IMG/VR virus record: IMGVR_UViG_3300028920_000136
Coordinates: 1 to 42,208 of that record
Origin: a virus
Strand: one strand, 5' to 3'
DNA: 42,208 nt
Positions 13,648-25,800 of this stretch are shown in pieces; position 1 is the stretch's first letter, and every line of letters begins with the position of its first letter. Below the pieces are notes generated by a model. That model saw only the letters and a program-made list of their open reading frames with translations. It did no database searches and had not been told where the DNA came from. The position numbers and the translations under genes are program-made.

Positions 13648-15111
13648 ATGAGAATACCCCTGCATCCCAATGAGAAAAAGCTCCGTATCCGGGACCTTAC
13701 GGGAGGGGTAAACCTATCGGTATCCCCTGACGAGCTCGCGGATGATGAAATCTCTGTAGGAGTGAACTGGGAATATGACGTCCTTTCCACGCTCCCGAAG
13801 GTGCGCCCTGGACTGGGCGCTACTGAATGGTGTGATACCGGGCTCGATGAAGTGGAGAGCCTTTTTTACTGTCCGAACAGGGACTTCTTTCTCTGTTCCG
13901 ACGGTACTACCCTGAAGAAAGCCGTCGATGGATCGCCAGGCGCGGTGGGGACCCTGGCTGGATCGAAAATCCCGGTCTATCACTTGTGGGGCGAGACTAA
14001 CGACGTGCTGATAGCCAGCGGCGGAAAGCTCCAGCACTACGACGGAACTACCCTCACCAAGTACGACGGGACAGGAGAGCTGGACACAAGCCCGGACTGC
14101 GACATCGTGTACGTCCAGTTTGGAAGGGTTCTCCTGGCTAAGGCTGGGAGCGACCGTATCCACTATTCAGGTGTAGGAGATTGTGGGAACTGGACCGGCG
14201 GCGGTGACGACGATTACCAGTATCAGGACGTGGGATACAAGGACGGGCGCGACATTCGCGCTATGGTCATGCTTTCCAATGACTTGATCGTGTTCAAGGC
14301 GATAGGTGGGGACAACACTCAGGGGATCATTTACAGAATCCTTTATGGCTTCCCCGACTGGGAACAGAGGGAGATTTCCCGCGATATTCATACCTTCAGC
14401 CAGCTAACGGTACTTCCCCTGGGGGACGATGTATTCTACCTGGACAAAAGGGGTCTGAAAAACCTTTCCACTGTGGCGGAATACGGTGATGTAAAGACCA
14501 CTGACCAGGGCGACAAGGTGGTAAGCGAGATTTCCGACGGGAACGTAAGCCAGGCGAGGTTATGGCATATTCCGCAGAAGGGGCAGGTATGGGTAAAACC
14601 GGCAAATGGAGGACCGATATGGGTCTATTCCTATACTCACGGAGCCTGGACCTGTTTCACCTTCCCCTCAACGGTAGAGCCCTTGAGCATTGCTACTGAC
14701 GGGACCTATGTCTATGCGGGCTGTAATGACGGGAAGATATACAAAATGGACCCCGACAGCTCCTTTGACGGAGGGATCGCAGTAACGGCGACCCTGAAAT
14801 ATAAACGTATAGCCTCGAATACACAGCTCGTGATAACAGAATTCGGGATGAGGTATAAGGGTTTCACCACTGGCAGCGGGAATCTGCAGATAGGAAATGA
14901 CGCCATTGCTCTGTCCTTCGATCCAGAGGGCGACGTCGCCTATGACGACGAGGATGTTGCCTATGATGATGCTGATTATCCTGTGGCAGAGGTAGAGGGA
15001 AGGCGGATCAAGAGAACCAATTTAAGAGGGTTTGAATTCACTCCTGAGCTCGTGGTTTCCGAGGGGAAGATAGAGCTCAAGGAACTGTGGATTCACTACG
15101 CGGAGGTGTAG
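13648..15111 (+). CDS. Tail nozzle-like beta-propeller protein
   Basis: A 487-residue, beta-rich protein with repeated blades ending in G-rich turns (FFLCSDGTTLKKA, DVLIASGGKLQHYDG, RVLLAKAGSDRIHYSG, DDVFYLDKRGLKNLS, YVYAGCNDGKIYKMD). Such repeats are typical of the propeller tail proteins of podoviruses (P22 gp10/T7 gp12-like nozzle) that close the tail tip. Asp/Tyr-rich repeats VAYDDEDVAYDDADY occur near 430. Its place between connector genes and fibres agrees. Family named by architecture, not by a single motif. Confidence 0.68.
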   Translation: MRIPLHPNEKKLRIRDLTGGVNLSVSPDELADDEISVGVNWEYDVLSTLPKVRPGLGATEWCDTGLDEVESLFYCPNRDFFLCSDGTTLKKAVDGSPGAVGTLAGSKIPVYHLWGETNDVLIASGGKLQHYDGTTLTKYDGTGELDTSPDCDIVYVQFGRVLLAKAGSDRIHYSGVGDCGNWTGGGDDDYQYQDVGYKDGRDIRAMVMLSNDLIVFKAIGGDNTQGIIYRILYGFPDWEQREISRDIHTFSQLTVLPLGDDVFYLDKRGLKNLSTVAEYGDVKTTDQGDKVVSEISDGNVSQARLWHIPQKGQVWVKPANGGPIWVYSYTHGAWTCFTFPSTVEPLSIATDGTYVYAGCNDGKIYKMDPDSSFDGGIAVTATLKYKRIASNTQLVITEFGMRYKGFTTGSGNLQIGNDAIALSFDPEGDVAYDDEDVAYDDADYPVAEVEGRRIKRTNLRGFEFTPELVVSEGKIELKELWIHYAEV

Positions 15112-15114
15112 GAC

Positions 15115-15987
15115 ATGGCTGACAGGTGGAGCAAACAGTATACCCCTAACTTCGTAACGGAAGCGTCCGGGGGAGATACTACCGCAGAGGTCTTCCAGAA
15201 GCATATCAATGAATTGACCAGGATATATACCCTGCTTTCAAGGGTGGAGAAGTTCGACGCGGGAGATTCCGCACCGGCTGACAAGGGGGAGCATTCTATC
15301 TGGCTGGATACGTCCACAAACCCGGCGACGCTTAAATACTGGACTGGCGCTGCCTGGCAACAGGTCTTTCCCGATTCCTGGGCGCAGGACCAGGACGTGA
15401 ATGGTCACAAGATAATCTCTTCCGCTAACGGGAACATCGAGATCAATCCCAATGGTACGGGTGTAATTATCCTGGGCGCGACCATACGGGCGGGGGATAA
15501 CGAGGATGTAGTCATATCTCCCAACGGCACGGGGATAATCAAGATATTGAAGAAGGTCGTCGGCGATACCAACGGAAACGTGGAGATCGAGCCCAACGGG
15601 ACGGGAAAGATAGTCCTGGATGGTCCAGTGGAGCTCCCCACAGAGGGGGATGGGCTGGACATGAACAAGAATACAGCCTACTTCACTCTTCAGACCGCTG
15701 CGGGGACCACTTTGGACTTCACGAAGGGGAACCTTTGGAAAAAGACCCTGTCGGGCAACGTTACCCTCAGTTTTACGGCGCCGCCTGGTGTTGCATGGTT
15801 GACCTTCATCGTGGTTCAGGACGGGTCTACGGCGTATGACATCACATGGCCTGAAGGTATCTACTGGAGGGACCTCTTCGATGGATACTACGCTACAGGA
15901 AACGACGAGCCCGATCTTTCTGAAAAAGGGAAGACCTATATCATATCGTTCTTCCATGACGGGTCCAACTATTTCGGGAGCTTCTGA
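15115..15987 (+). CDS. Tail fibre or receptor-binding protein, short form
   Basis: A 290-residue protein. The N-terminal 60 residues are probably the tail attachment part. The middle holds repeats of the kind NGNIEINPNGTG (three copies, about 101-175), and the C-terminal module starts near LDMNKNTAYFTLQTAAG. The NGHKI...NGNI.I.PNGTG unit and the C-terminal module (YW..DGY..TGND.PD.S...KTYI) are shared with the collagen-like fibre at 16832-18685, so the two proteins are partial paralogues with different shafts. Likely trimeric and involved in host recognition. Confidence 0.65.
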   Translation: MADRWSKQYTPNFVTEASGGDTTAEVFQKHINELTRIYTLLSRVEKFDAGDSAPADKGEHSIWLDTSTNPATLKYWTGAAWQQVFPDSWAQDQDVNGHKIISSANGNIEINPNGTGVIILGATIRAGDNEDVVISPNGTGIIKILKKVVGDTNGNVEIEPNGTGKIVLDGPVELPTEGDGLDMNKNTAYFTLQTAAGTTLDFTKGNLWKKTLSGNVTLSFTAPPGVAWLTFIVVQDGSTAYDITWPEGIYWRDLFDGYYATGNDEPDLSEKGKTYIISFFHDGSNYFGSF

Positions 15988-15989
15988 TT

Positions 15990-16490
15990 ATGGCTACTTC
16001 GGCGAAAATTACAGGTCAGGTAGCGCAGGGGGACTGGAACGTTCAGCCTGACGACGGGACTGAGGTATGGGAAGCTATTGCCGACAGTGATTCGAGCTAT
16101 ATCCATAGCAATAGCGATCCTGTAGCGGACCCGGCGCTGGTCAAGTATGAGCCCATAGCCAAGCTGGAGGGGACTTCGGTAACTAAGGATGTATGGGTTA
16201 TATGGAAAAGGCGGTTCCCCGATCAGGTCGCATGGCTGAAGGTGTCGTTCATGTATTACTCCGGAGGGGAATGGTACTCGGCAGGAGCGTCAGGCACACT
16301 TTACTGCACGGACACGAGCTTCACCGACCGCAAGGCGGGGGAAATAACCTTTAATCCGTCCCTCGTGAGCGACTGGGATAACTGCGGGCTGAAGGTGGAG
16401 GGCGGGAAGTTGGAGCTGGATACTGTTTCAATCAGCGGGCTTTTTGCCAAGGAACAGATCGCCCACGCTGTTCCAGGTAGACCATTTTAG
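15990..16490 (+). CDS. Beta-rich structural protein, 166 aa
   Basis: A 166-residue protein rich in Trp, Ser, Gly and Thr, with alternating strands (VWVIWKRRFPDQVAWLKVSF) that look like a jelly-roll or carbohydrate-binding sandwich. It follows the short fibre after two bases. No enzyme motif. A tail fibre accessory or receptor-binding domain is plausible. Confidence 0.55.
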   Translation: MATSAKITGQVAQGDWNVQPDDGTEVWEAIADSDSSYIHSNSDPVADPALVKYEPIAKLEGTSVTKDVWVIWKRRFPDQVAWLKVSFMYYSGGEWYSAGASGTLYCTDTSFTDRKAGEITFNPSLVSDWDNCGLKVEGGKLELDTVSISGLFAKEQIAHAVPGRPF

Positions 16491-16505
16491 GGGGGGTATG
16501 GTGTC

Positions 16506-16831
16506 ATGATGAATATTAAGGCAGGGTCTACCTATATTCTTAACATGTATTACGAGGATTCTGATGGTACGCCCATAGATATTAGCGGCTGGAGCGCCCG
16601 GATGAAAATGCGCCGGGGAGCGTCCACCACTGCAGAGCTTGTCCTGGATTGTGGACCCTACCTTACCATAACCGGGGAAGAGGGAAAGGTGAACCTTACC
16701 CTTTCCGGAACGGTCACATCTGGATTGAGCGGCGGCGGAGTAGCCGACTGCGAGATAGATGATGGTGAGGGCTTCGTGGTCCCCATGCTTGATCTTGAGC
16801 CCTTTGGCGTTACTCCGGAGGTGTGCGAGTA

Positions 16832-16832
<1 letters not shown>
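16506..16832 (+). CDS. Small tail or baseplate-associated beta protein, 108 aa
   Basis: A 108-residue protein with the pattern common in a small phage tail protein group: an initial strand with a D-S-D-G-T turn ([19 protein letters not shown]), then a loop and repeated beta strands ending near the C-terminus. GGGGGG lies upstream; ATG codons at 16506 and 16509 are both possible. Its stop overlaps the start of the collagen-like fibre (TAATG), so it may be needed with the fibre as its attachment partner. Confidence 0.55.
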
Positions 16833-18685
<1,853 letters not shown>

Positions 18686-18697
18686 GAGGAAGGGAAA

Positions 18698-19228
18698 ATG
18701 TCGAGGATCATAACCATCCGACCCAGGGCAGATAATGATAATGAAGGTAGTGCCTGGAAAAACGAGGACGAAGGCACTACCTTGCATTCTCATCTCACGG
18801 GAGATTCCGGAGAATATATCTATAACTCCACCACGTACAGACGTAAATTCTCCGTTTACTTCGAGGACCCTGGACTTACTCCGGAGGAAATTGCCACTAT
18901 CATTTCCGCCAAGCTCAAGTGGGAAATGATACACGTCAACTCCAATGAATATGCCCGTTGTTATGTTGGAGGACATATATGCTGGCAGGAATACGGTAAT
19001 TTCAGGACCACTGCTGCTGGAACCTGGACGGCTCAGGAGGCTGAATTAGAGGGAACCGATGAAGAGGAATGGGACCAATATACTCGCTTTTGGGGGGATA
19101 TTGACTCGACCAGTGGGCTTGAGAGCAGTGGAAACAATACGAAGTTCCGTAATATGAGGATCGAGATAGAGCTTTCCGGAGGCGGCGGCGGCGACGGCAC
19201 TCCGCCTATTTTGTTAGGAGATTTTTGA
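18698..19228 (+). CDS. Beta-sandwich structural protein, 176 aa
   Basis: A 176-residue protein with the look of a jelly-roll or carbohydrate-binding domain (AKLKWEMIHVNSNEYARCYVGGHI), followed by a Gly-rich tail (GGGGGDGTPPILLGDF). AGGAGGAAGG precedes the ATG, and it is followed after one base by the glycosyltransferase. Probably another tail tip or host-range component. No catalytic motif. Confidence 0.5.
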   Translation: MSRIITIRPRADNDNEGSAWKNEDEGTTLHSHLTGDSGEYIYNSTTYRRKFSVYFEDPGLTPEEIATIISAKLKWEMIHVNSNEYARCYVGGHICWQEYGNFRTTAAGTWTAQEAELEGTDEEEWDQYTRFWGDIDSTSGLESSGNNTKFRNMRIEIELSGGGGGDGTPPILLGDF

Positions 19229-19229
19229 C

Positions 19230-20096
19230 ATGAGGGTCAGCGCGGTAATGATAGTCAAGAATGAGGCGCCATGTATCGAGGAATGCCTGGAGTCCATAAA
19301 GGACCTCGACGAGATCGTCATAGTGGATACTGGCTCCACCGACGGGACCCAGGACATTTGTAGAAGGTACACCGACAAGGTGTATGAGGATTACAGATGG
19401 AACGATGATTTTGCGGAGGCGCGGAACCATGCCATATCGAAGGCGACGGGCGACTGGCTCTATTCCATAGACGCGGATCAGTGGTCGGCGTCCAGTGCCA
19501 ATGATATACGCCATGAAGCGGAGATCGCAGAGAAGGAAGGGCATAAGGTGTGCTTTGTGAAATCCGTTCATGCTGCATCCCTAATGCTTCATTACCGGGA
19601 ACTGCTCTGGAAGAACGGCGAAGGAATTCACTGGGTGGGGAAGGTCCATGAATGCCTTTCCGTCAAGGCGACAAAAAAGACGGACCTTGTCAGATATTAC
19701 GGATACTCAAAAAACCACGCCCTTGATCCGAACAGAAACATCCGGATATTGCTAAAGGGCGATACCAGCAATCCCAGGACCCAGTTTTACCTGGCGCGCG
19801 AGTATTACGAGAGAACAAGGTTCGAGGAGGCTATTTCATGGTTCGACAAATACCTTGAGAAAGCCTGGTGGATACCGGAGAAGTGCGAAGCTCTCCTTAT
19901 GAAGGCGCGCTGCCTGTGGTTTCTCCATAGGGGGAATGAGGCACGAGCCACAACCTTGGAGTGTATCAGGAATAATCCGGACTTCCGGGAGGCACTTTTA
20001 TTTATGGCACAGCTTTATTACGAGCCATGGAAGTCAAAATGGGAGAGGCTGGCAAAGGCAGCCACGAACGAAGATGTCCTGTTCATCAGACGATGA
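19230..20096 (+). CDS. GT2 family glycosyltransferase with C-terminal TPR-like repeats
   Basis: A 288-residue protein. The N-terminal GT-A fold has the GT2 hallmarks: VMIVKNEAP at 6-14, IVDTGSTDGT at 31-40 for nucleotide-sugar binding, W..DFAEARN near 57-66, and the DXD-type metal site DADQW at 81-85. The C-terminal half shows helical TPR-like repeats (FYLAREYYERTRFEEAISWF and later AREA-type helices). Glucosyltransferases with this architecture act on sugars or glycoproteins. No TM segment, so cytoplasmic. It stands right after the fibre genes, so it may modify the virion fibre or host cell wall sugars; the substrate is not visible. Confidence 0.82.
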   Translation: MRVSAVMIVKNEAPCIEECLESIKDLDEIVIVDTGSTDGTQDICRRYTDKVYEDYRWNDDFAEARNHAISKATGDWLYSIDADQWSASSANDIRHEAEIAEKEGHKVCFVKSVHAASLMLHYRELLWKNGEGIHWVGKVHECLSVKATKKTDLVRYYGYSKNHALDPNRNIRILLKGDTSNPRTQFYLAREYYERTRFEEAISWFDKYLEKAWWIPEKCEALLMKARCLWFLHRGNEARATTLECIRNNPDFREALLFMAQLYYEPWKSKWERLAKAATNEDVLFIRR

Positions 20097-20137
20097 TTTC
20101 TTCTGGACTCCCTTCGACAAGAATAGGTGGAATTGGA

Positions 20138-20503
20138 ATGACCATACGGACCTATAGAGGCTGGATCAGGTATTACGAAAAACATAGCAGGGATAAATGG
20201 GAGCCACCTTTGAATTCGACCATTCTCTTTGATCCCAGGAAAGGGATCGTTTCGTTCCATATCGACCGGGACCTGAACGTCCTGTACGTGGATCAAATGG
20301 CAGGGGACGGAAGGCACTGGTTCGAACTGGGTAAGGCAATCGTCAAAAAAGAGGGTTTATCGGCAATGAGAATGTTCACCAGGAGGGACCCCAAGGTATT
20401 AGCCCGGTATCACGCCAGGCGATACGGCATAAAGATAACCGGAATAGAGATAGAAATAGGAGGCGAGGACCATGGGCGGGAGCACAAAGACAGTATCACC
20501 TAA
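20138..20503 (+). CDS. Hypothetical protein, 121 aa, possibly GNAT-like
   Basis: A 121-residue protein starting MTIRTYRGWIRYY with AGGTGG upstream; an alternative start at 20093 would overlap the glycosyltransferase stop as ATGA and add 15 residues. The strand-helix order with a late segment (AIVKKEGLSAMRMFTRRDPK) faintly recalls the small GNAT-like proteins found near virion genes in podoviruses, but the acetyl-CoA loop is not clear. It overlaps the next gene by 32 bases. The function call is tentative. Confidence 0.45.
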   Translation: MTIRTYRGWIRYYEKHSRDKWEPPLNSTILFDPRKGIVSFHIDRDLNVLYVDQMAGDGRHWFELGKAIVKKEGLSAMRMFTRRDPKVLARYHARRYGIKITGIEIEIGGEDHGREHKDSIT

Positions 20504-21623
20504 AATCCCCAAACCTACTGAAACCGAGCTCGCGATAGAACAGGAGCTCATGAAGATATTCGGGTTCACTCGCGATGAAGAGGGGAACATCGTTTCGCCC
20601 GAAGGGGAATGGAAATCCCCCTATGAGATCACATATCGGGATGAAATGGAGGGAGCCTACAAGGATCATCTTGGCTATCAGGACCTTGCGTCAGACGCCA
20701 TCAAGAAGGCATTAGGCTATACCAGTAAATCCACCGGCTACTTCAATAAGGCGGCTGGCTATTCATCCAAGTTCGATGAGGTGGCGAGTGCCTTCGACGC
20801 GCTGAACCGGGAGCTGTCTTCCCTGGGCGGCGAGGTCAGGAGCAGTCAGGAGGCAAGCAAGCAGGAAATGTCGGATATGACCAGGCTTCTCATCGAGAAT
20901 GCCGATCTTCTCCTGCCGATCATCCAGGAAGAGCTTCCCGCGCTTCAGAGGGGCGAGATTCCGGAGGCTTATCAGAAAAACTTCGAGAGCTATATGGGGA
21001 GCGCCATAGATACAGCCATGGGGACGGTCCTGAATGACCTGGCAAAAAGAGGCGTCATAGGATCGAGCGTCCTTGAAAGACAGGTGGGGCTTTCTGATGA
21101 TGCCATAGCCGAAGCTGCAGCCTCAAACTTCGCCAGTAATATAGGACTACTCAAGGGTCTTTCGGAGAGCAAGGCTGGAATGATAGGGCAGCGCGGAACG
21201 CTTCTCAATGACGCGGAGCGCGCGATCCTGGATAAATACGGTCTGCTCAACGAAGGCTTTGCGACCAGGGCGGGGATTATGGGTCAGAAGGGAAGCAATC
21301 TTGAAGGAAAGAAAGACTCCTACACCGGGGCGGTTAATGCGCTGCTCGGAGCCGGGCAGGGGTACCTCGGCGCGGGGAGCAACGCACTGGGAGCAGGGGA
21401 TTCCTACAATAAGCTCTCTTCAGGGTCGCTGGCGGGTATGGCTAATCTGCTGGGACTGAGCAACGTGGACTACAGTAATTACTGGCAGAGCGTCGGGAGC
21501 ATTCAGGATATTTGGAAGAATATGTACTCCGGCAGACACGGAGTGGCAGCGAACCAGACCGCGGTCTACGAGCCCGGTCCCCTGGACTACATGACAGCCA
21601 TAGCGCCGCTGTTCTTCCTGTAG
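20472..21623 (+). CDS. Probable internal virion or ejection protein, 383 aa
   Basis: A 383-residue, almost entirely helical protein with few Cys and low-complexity Ala/Gly/Ser runs, notably AAASNFASNIGLLKG and GAGQGYLGAGSNALGAGDSY. The Gly-rich stretch near 300 and the amphipathic helices are typical of short-tailed phage ejection proteins that leave the virion with DNA. It is the first of three genes in a row before the lysis module, the slot of the internal proteins in T7- and P22-like phages. Assignment by composition and position. Confidence 0.58.
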   Translation: MGGSTKTVSPKIPKPTETELAIEQELMKIFGFTRDEEGNIVSPEGEWKSPYEITYRDEMEGAYKDHLGYQDLASDAIKKALGYTSKSTGYFNKAAGYSSKFDEVASAFDALNRELSSLGGEVRSSQEASKQEMSDMTRLLIENADLLLPIIQEELPALQRGEIPEAYQKNFESYMGSAIDTAMGTVLNDLAKRGVIGSSVLERQVGLSDDAIAEAAASNFASNIGLLKGLSESKAGMIGQRGTLLNDAERAILDKYGLLNEGFATRAGIMGQKGSNLEGKKDSYTGAVNALLGAGQGYLGAGSNALGAGDSYNKLSSGSLAGMANLLGLSNVDYSNYWQSVGSIQDIWKNMYSGRHGVAANQTAVYEPGPLDYMTAIAPLFFL

Positions 21624-21636
21624 GGGGGTGGAATAA

Positions 21637-22851
21637 ATGCGTGTCCAGAGAAGCGGAAGGTTCGATACCCTGGAAAACATTACGAACATGATCTTGATGT
21701 ACAAGCAGAAAAAAGAGGAAGAGGAGAAGCAGCGGCACCTTCTTGAGCTGTTAGGGAGAGCAGGGAAACTCGCTTCCCAGGGGAAACAGGAAACCTTCGT
21801 TCCCCCCTTCGAGCCGACATATCAGCCTCCACAGCCGGCTCCTGACAGCAATATCCTTGCGGGTGTCCCGACAGCAGCGTCAGGGTTCAATGTTCCCGGT
21901 TATGATCCTAACGTCGTTCAGACCACTTCCAGACCCCTGGAAATGTACGAGTTCATCCAGCAGCTTTCCAGCCAGGGACGGGGAATGGGCGCGGACCCGG
22001 CGGCAGTGCTCCAAGCTGTCAGCGTCCTTGGTCCCAGCGTCCAGGCTTCGTTAGAGGATTGGAACGAAAGAAACGAGGATACCAAGAACAAGGAGGAGAT
22101 TTCCCGGAACCTGATAGGGCTTTCCGAGTCGGGCAGCCTTGAAGAGGCTACTCCCTTCATCGGCGGGCTCATTAATGCAGGGTTCAAGGGTATTTCCCCG
22201 CTTCTGGAGCGGTTCAAAGCGCATAATCCCAATACCTCAGTGGTCCGGAGCGGACAGAGGAACGTGCTGATCGACGACGCCACGGGCGCTATTATCCAGG
22301 AATATTCTCCCATCATGGAAGCCGGCACATCCGGCGGAGGGGGCGGCGATACTGTCCCGTCCAGGACAGACCTGGCAGCCATGGAGAAATGGCTTTTCGG
22401 AGAGGAGATCATCCTGGGCGACCAGATAATGAGGACCAGCGGCGTCCTTGGAAGGTATCCACTGGAAGAGGGAGCCATGACACAGGAACAGTACCAGCAA
22501 TCCCTCGCAAATGTAATGAACGAGATTCAGCAGGTATGGGGAGAACATCCGGAAAAGGTCCAGAAGCTCAAGCACTGGGTCATGACTTCTCCGCGCAGTC
22601 CCTTTTCGAAGGGCGCGGGCGCCTATGTGGTGGAGCCCGATCCTGCGATAGATCAGTCCGGGGGCAAGTCAGGATTGCTTAATTTCTTCTTCGGTCCAGG
22701 CGGGCTACTTTCAGGGAAACCCCCGGAGCCCACAAAGCAGACCGAAGGGAAGGGGCAGCCTATTTCCTGGAAGGAATACCAGTATCTCCTGGATCAGGGT
22801 AAGACGGACAAGGAGATAGAGGAGGCGGGATACATCGTCCCGAAGAGGTGA
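21637..22851 (+). CDS. Probable internal virion protein, 404 aa
   Basis: A 404-residue protein with a charged coiled-coil start (about 10-45, KKEEEEKQRHLLELL), a Pro/Gln-rich linker, a helical middle, a Gly-rich break near 228-234 (SGGGGGD) and a helical end. Second of three consecutive ejection-protein candidates. GGGGGGTGG lies before the ATG. No enzyme motif visible. The giant protein follows only four bases after its stop, with GAGGTGAT as its ribosome site. Confidence 0.55.
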   Translation: MRVQRSGRFDTLENITNMILMYKQKKEEEEKQRHLLELLGRAGKLASQGKQETFVPPFEPTYQPPQPAPDSNILAGVPTAASGFNVPGYDPNVVQTTSRPLEMYEFIQQLSSQGRGMGADPAAVLQAVSVLGPSVQASLEDWNERNEDTKNKEEISRNLIGLSESGSLEEATPFIGGLINAGFKGISPLLERFKAHNPNTSVVRSGQRNVLIDDATGAIIQEYSPIMEAGTSGGGGGDTVPSRTDLAAMEKWLFGEEIILGDQIMRTSGVLGRYPLEEGAMTQEQYQQSLANVMNEIQQVWGEHPEKVQKLKHWVMTSPRSPFSKGAGAYVVEPDPAIDQSGGKSGLLNFFFGPGGLLSGKPPEPTKQTEGKGQPISWKEYQYLLDQGKTDKEIEEAGYIVPKR

Positions 22852-22855
22852 TCCG

Positions 22856-25800
22856 ATGAAATCCATAGAAGAGCTGCTTGAAGAATATCGCACAGAACAG
22901 GCAGAACTGAATAAAGACAAGTCCGTGAAAGACCTGCTCGCGGAGCGCCGAAAAGAGGAAGTGGACAAGGTCAATCAGGTCCCTGGAGCGAACATCCTTG
23001 GCGGAAGATTCACAGGGGAAGAGGAAACTCCCACCTTCACAAAGAACATGGAAGCTCTTGGTGAGGTATGGGACCATACGGGGGACATGCTTTCCCGCCT
23101 TTCGTCCCTGTTGCCCGTTTCCGAGGAGAGAGCCCGGCAGCTCGATCTTCCTGTCCCGATGCACGAAACTCCGGAAAGACAGGAGAAACCGCTTTCACAG
23201 GCTGAAAACATCTTAATGGAGCATATCGGAGGCATGTTCGGGCTTGGAAGGACCCTGGAGAAAGAGAAGGAACTGAAACAGGCTCAGGCGAAGTATGGCA
23301 CTGAAATGCGCCAGAAGAAAATGACCACTGAACCGGGAGCACCTGTGGAACAGGAACCTTCGCAGCCCAGCAACATCGCTTCTCAGATACTCGCTCACAT
23401 CCTTGGTACAGGTGTGGAGTACATGCCCTATGTCATGGGCGCAGCCCCAGCTGGAGGCTTGGCGAGCAGCGCCATTGGTCCGGCTTCCGGATCGGTCCCG
23501 GCAGGAATGCGGATTCTACGCGAGGCTGTCAGGGGTGCCACCACTCTTGGTGGAGCAGAGTTAATCAAGAACGTGGTGGAGGGCGGCATGGAACCGGAGG
23601 ACCTGGAGAAGGCTGTGCTCATTGGAGCCATAGCTGATCCCATCATTTCAGAGTCCGTCCGCTTTATAGCGGGAGCCCTGAAGGGCAAGAAGATAGAGCT
23701 CAGGGGGAAGCTGCTCCAGGAGGGTGAGGTCCCCGTTTCCCTGAACAAGTACGACCAGGGGACCATGAAGAAGTTCATCACGGAGATAAGTAGGGGAAAT
23801 ATCGAAGGAGCTCGATCCCTTCTTTCCGAGGGCGATGCAGACCTGCTTATTAACCTTTACAGCAACTCCCCCTCCTTCAAGAAGACCGTGATCGAGATAG
23901 CCAAGGGTCACAAAATGCCTGGCAAGGTGAATGTACGGATCGAGGAATTCATGAGGTCTTCCGGAAGAACGGCCCCGGCAGCCAGAGCCCAGGGACCCGT
24001 CGCGGGTCTTTATGAAAAGGGAGGGCTCAGGGGCGCCCAGGCAGCAGGAAGGACTGGAGTACAGCGTCCAAAGTATGGACCTATGGAAGGCACTCCTGGG
24101 GAGAGAGCCCACGCCGGACTGAAGGCGCCTATTCAGGAAGGACGCCCGGATATACTGGTCGGCGGCACGGGCATGAGCGCCGAACAAGAGCTCGCCCTGG
24201 TACAGCGGTCGCTTACTAAGTTCCGGAGGGCGGTGCAGACCACCAGGGCAAAGGGACATAGACCATCAAATAGGATACTGGAGAGGATCGCTTCCCTGGA
24301 GGCTACAGAGGAGCAGCTGAAGCAGAGGGTCAGTCAGGGCAAATATCCCGACGAGGTCATGGAAAAAGGGCAGGAGAAGGCGAAGAAACCCCTGACCGGC
24401 ATGATGCCTCAGCCCTACAAGGAGCCACTGCCACCGGCTGTGTATGATAAAAAGGCGAGGGTCCAGGTTCCAGAGAAGCCAGGAGAACCAATAGCTGTGG
24501 GGACAGACCAGAAATTCCTTCATTCCTTTGAAGGTGATGCGGGGATCGGAACGGGAGGCGCCACGGCGGAAGCCCTTTCTCCTGAAGAGATGCAGAGGCT
24601 CAGGAACCTGAACGATAAGGCAAAAGGTAGAGAACTATACAAGGCGGACCAGGTCGATACGACCGGTCCTTATGTGGTGTTCCGTGAAACAAAGATGGAA
24701 GAGCTTTCTGCCGAAGAAAGCCGGGAGCTTTCGGAGCTCAGGGAAAAGGCTGGAGATCGTTATGGCTCGATAAGGAACCCCATTACCCAGGAGGAACGGC
24801 GCCCCTATAACAGGGTCCAGTATCCCCCATATCAAGGGAAGGAAGAAATCGCGGTTCCGGAGGAGGTCACTGCTCAGGCGGACCGGGTATTATCCGGGCT
24901 TGAAGCGCAGCTGTGGGAGCTTGGATATGATCCTGTCGCGACCAATAGACATGACATGACCACCGAGGGAGAGAAGATCGCAGACGCCATTAACTCCATC
25001 AGCGCTGGACTTCACCGGCTCAATAATTCAAAGCTCGCTATCTCCAGAGGATACAAGAGAGCCGACCCCGCGAGGGCAGAGGAGGATGAAACAAGGATCA
25101 GGAAGTTCCTGGACATCGTCGAGAAGGAAGGTCCTGAAAATGCTCCTGACTGGCTAACCTGGGATGGCACAGACCAGAAACCGGTTCCCCCCAAGGCTAC
25201 CGAGAAACCAACTAAAGCTGGGGGCGTTGTTTACGAGATTTACAAGGGTGACGAGGTCCTTGAGTCCGGACCTGTAGTTTCCGGTATGGGCGCTAAAGAC
25301 CTGGCTGCGAAGGAAAAAGCCCTTGGCGCGGATGGCTGGCGGATAAAAAAGAGCTTCACACTCTTCGATGGTCTTCCTGGAGAATCAATCGAAAAGGGAC
25401 CGGAGATTTCCGATAAGGAATATATAGTCAGGGCTCACGCCAAAGGAGTCCAGGGATTAGGCGGGTACACTGATATGGTCTTTCAGACCAAGGCTGAAGC
25501 TGAGCAGAATAAGATCGGGCAGGAGAAACACTCTGATATTAGTTTCGCCCAAATTATCGAAAGACCAAGGGGGACATACGTTAATCATCCCAAAAAAGGA
25601 CAAATTAGGATCGTCAATCAGGATGATAAGTATGTCTACTTCGAGGACGGGAAGAAAGCTCTGAAGAGTGCTACGTGGCTGAAAGGGCAGCAGCTTGGAC
25701 CAGCCAAGGAGCCCGCCCCGAAGAAAGAAGAAGAGATCGAGTGGGAAGGCAAACCGAAGGGATACGCCAGGGAACATCCCGATTACATAGGGCATCCCAA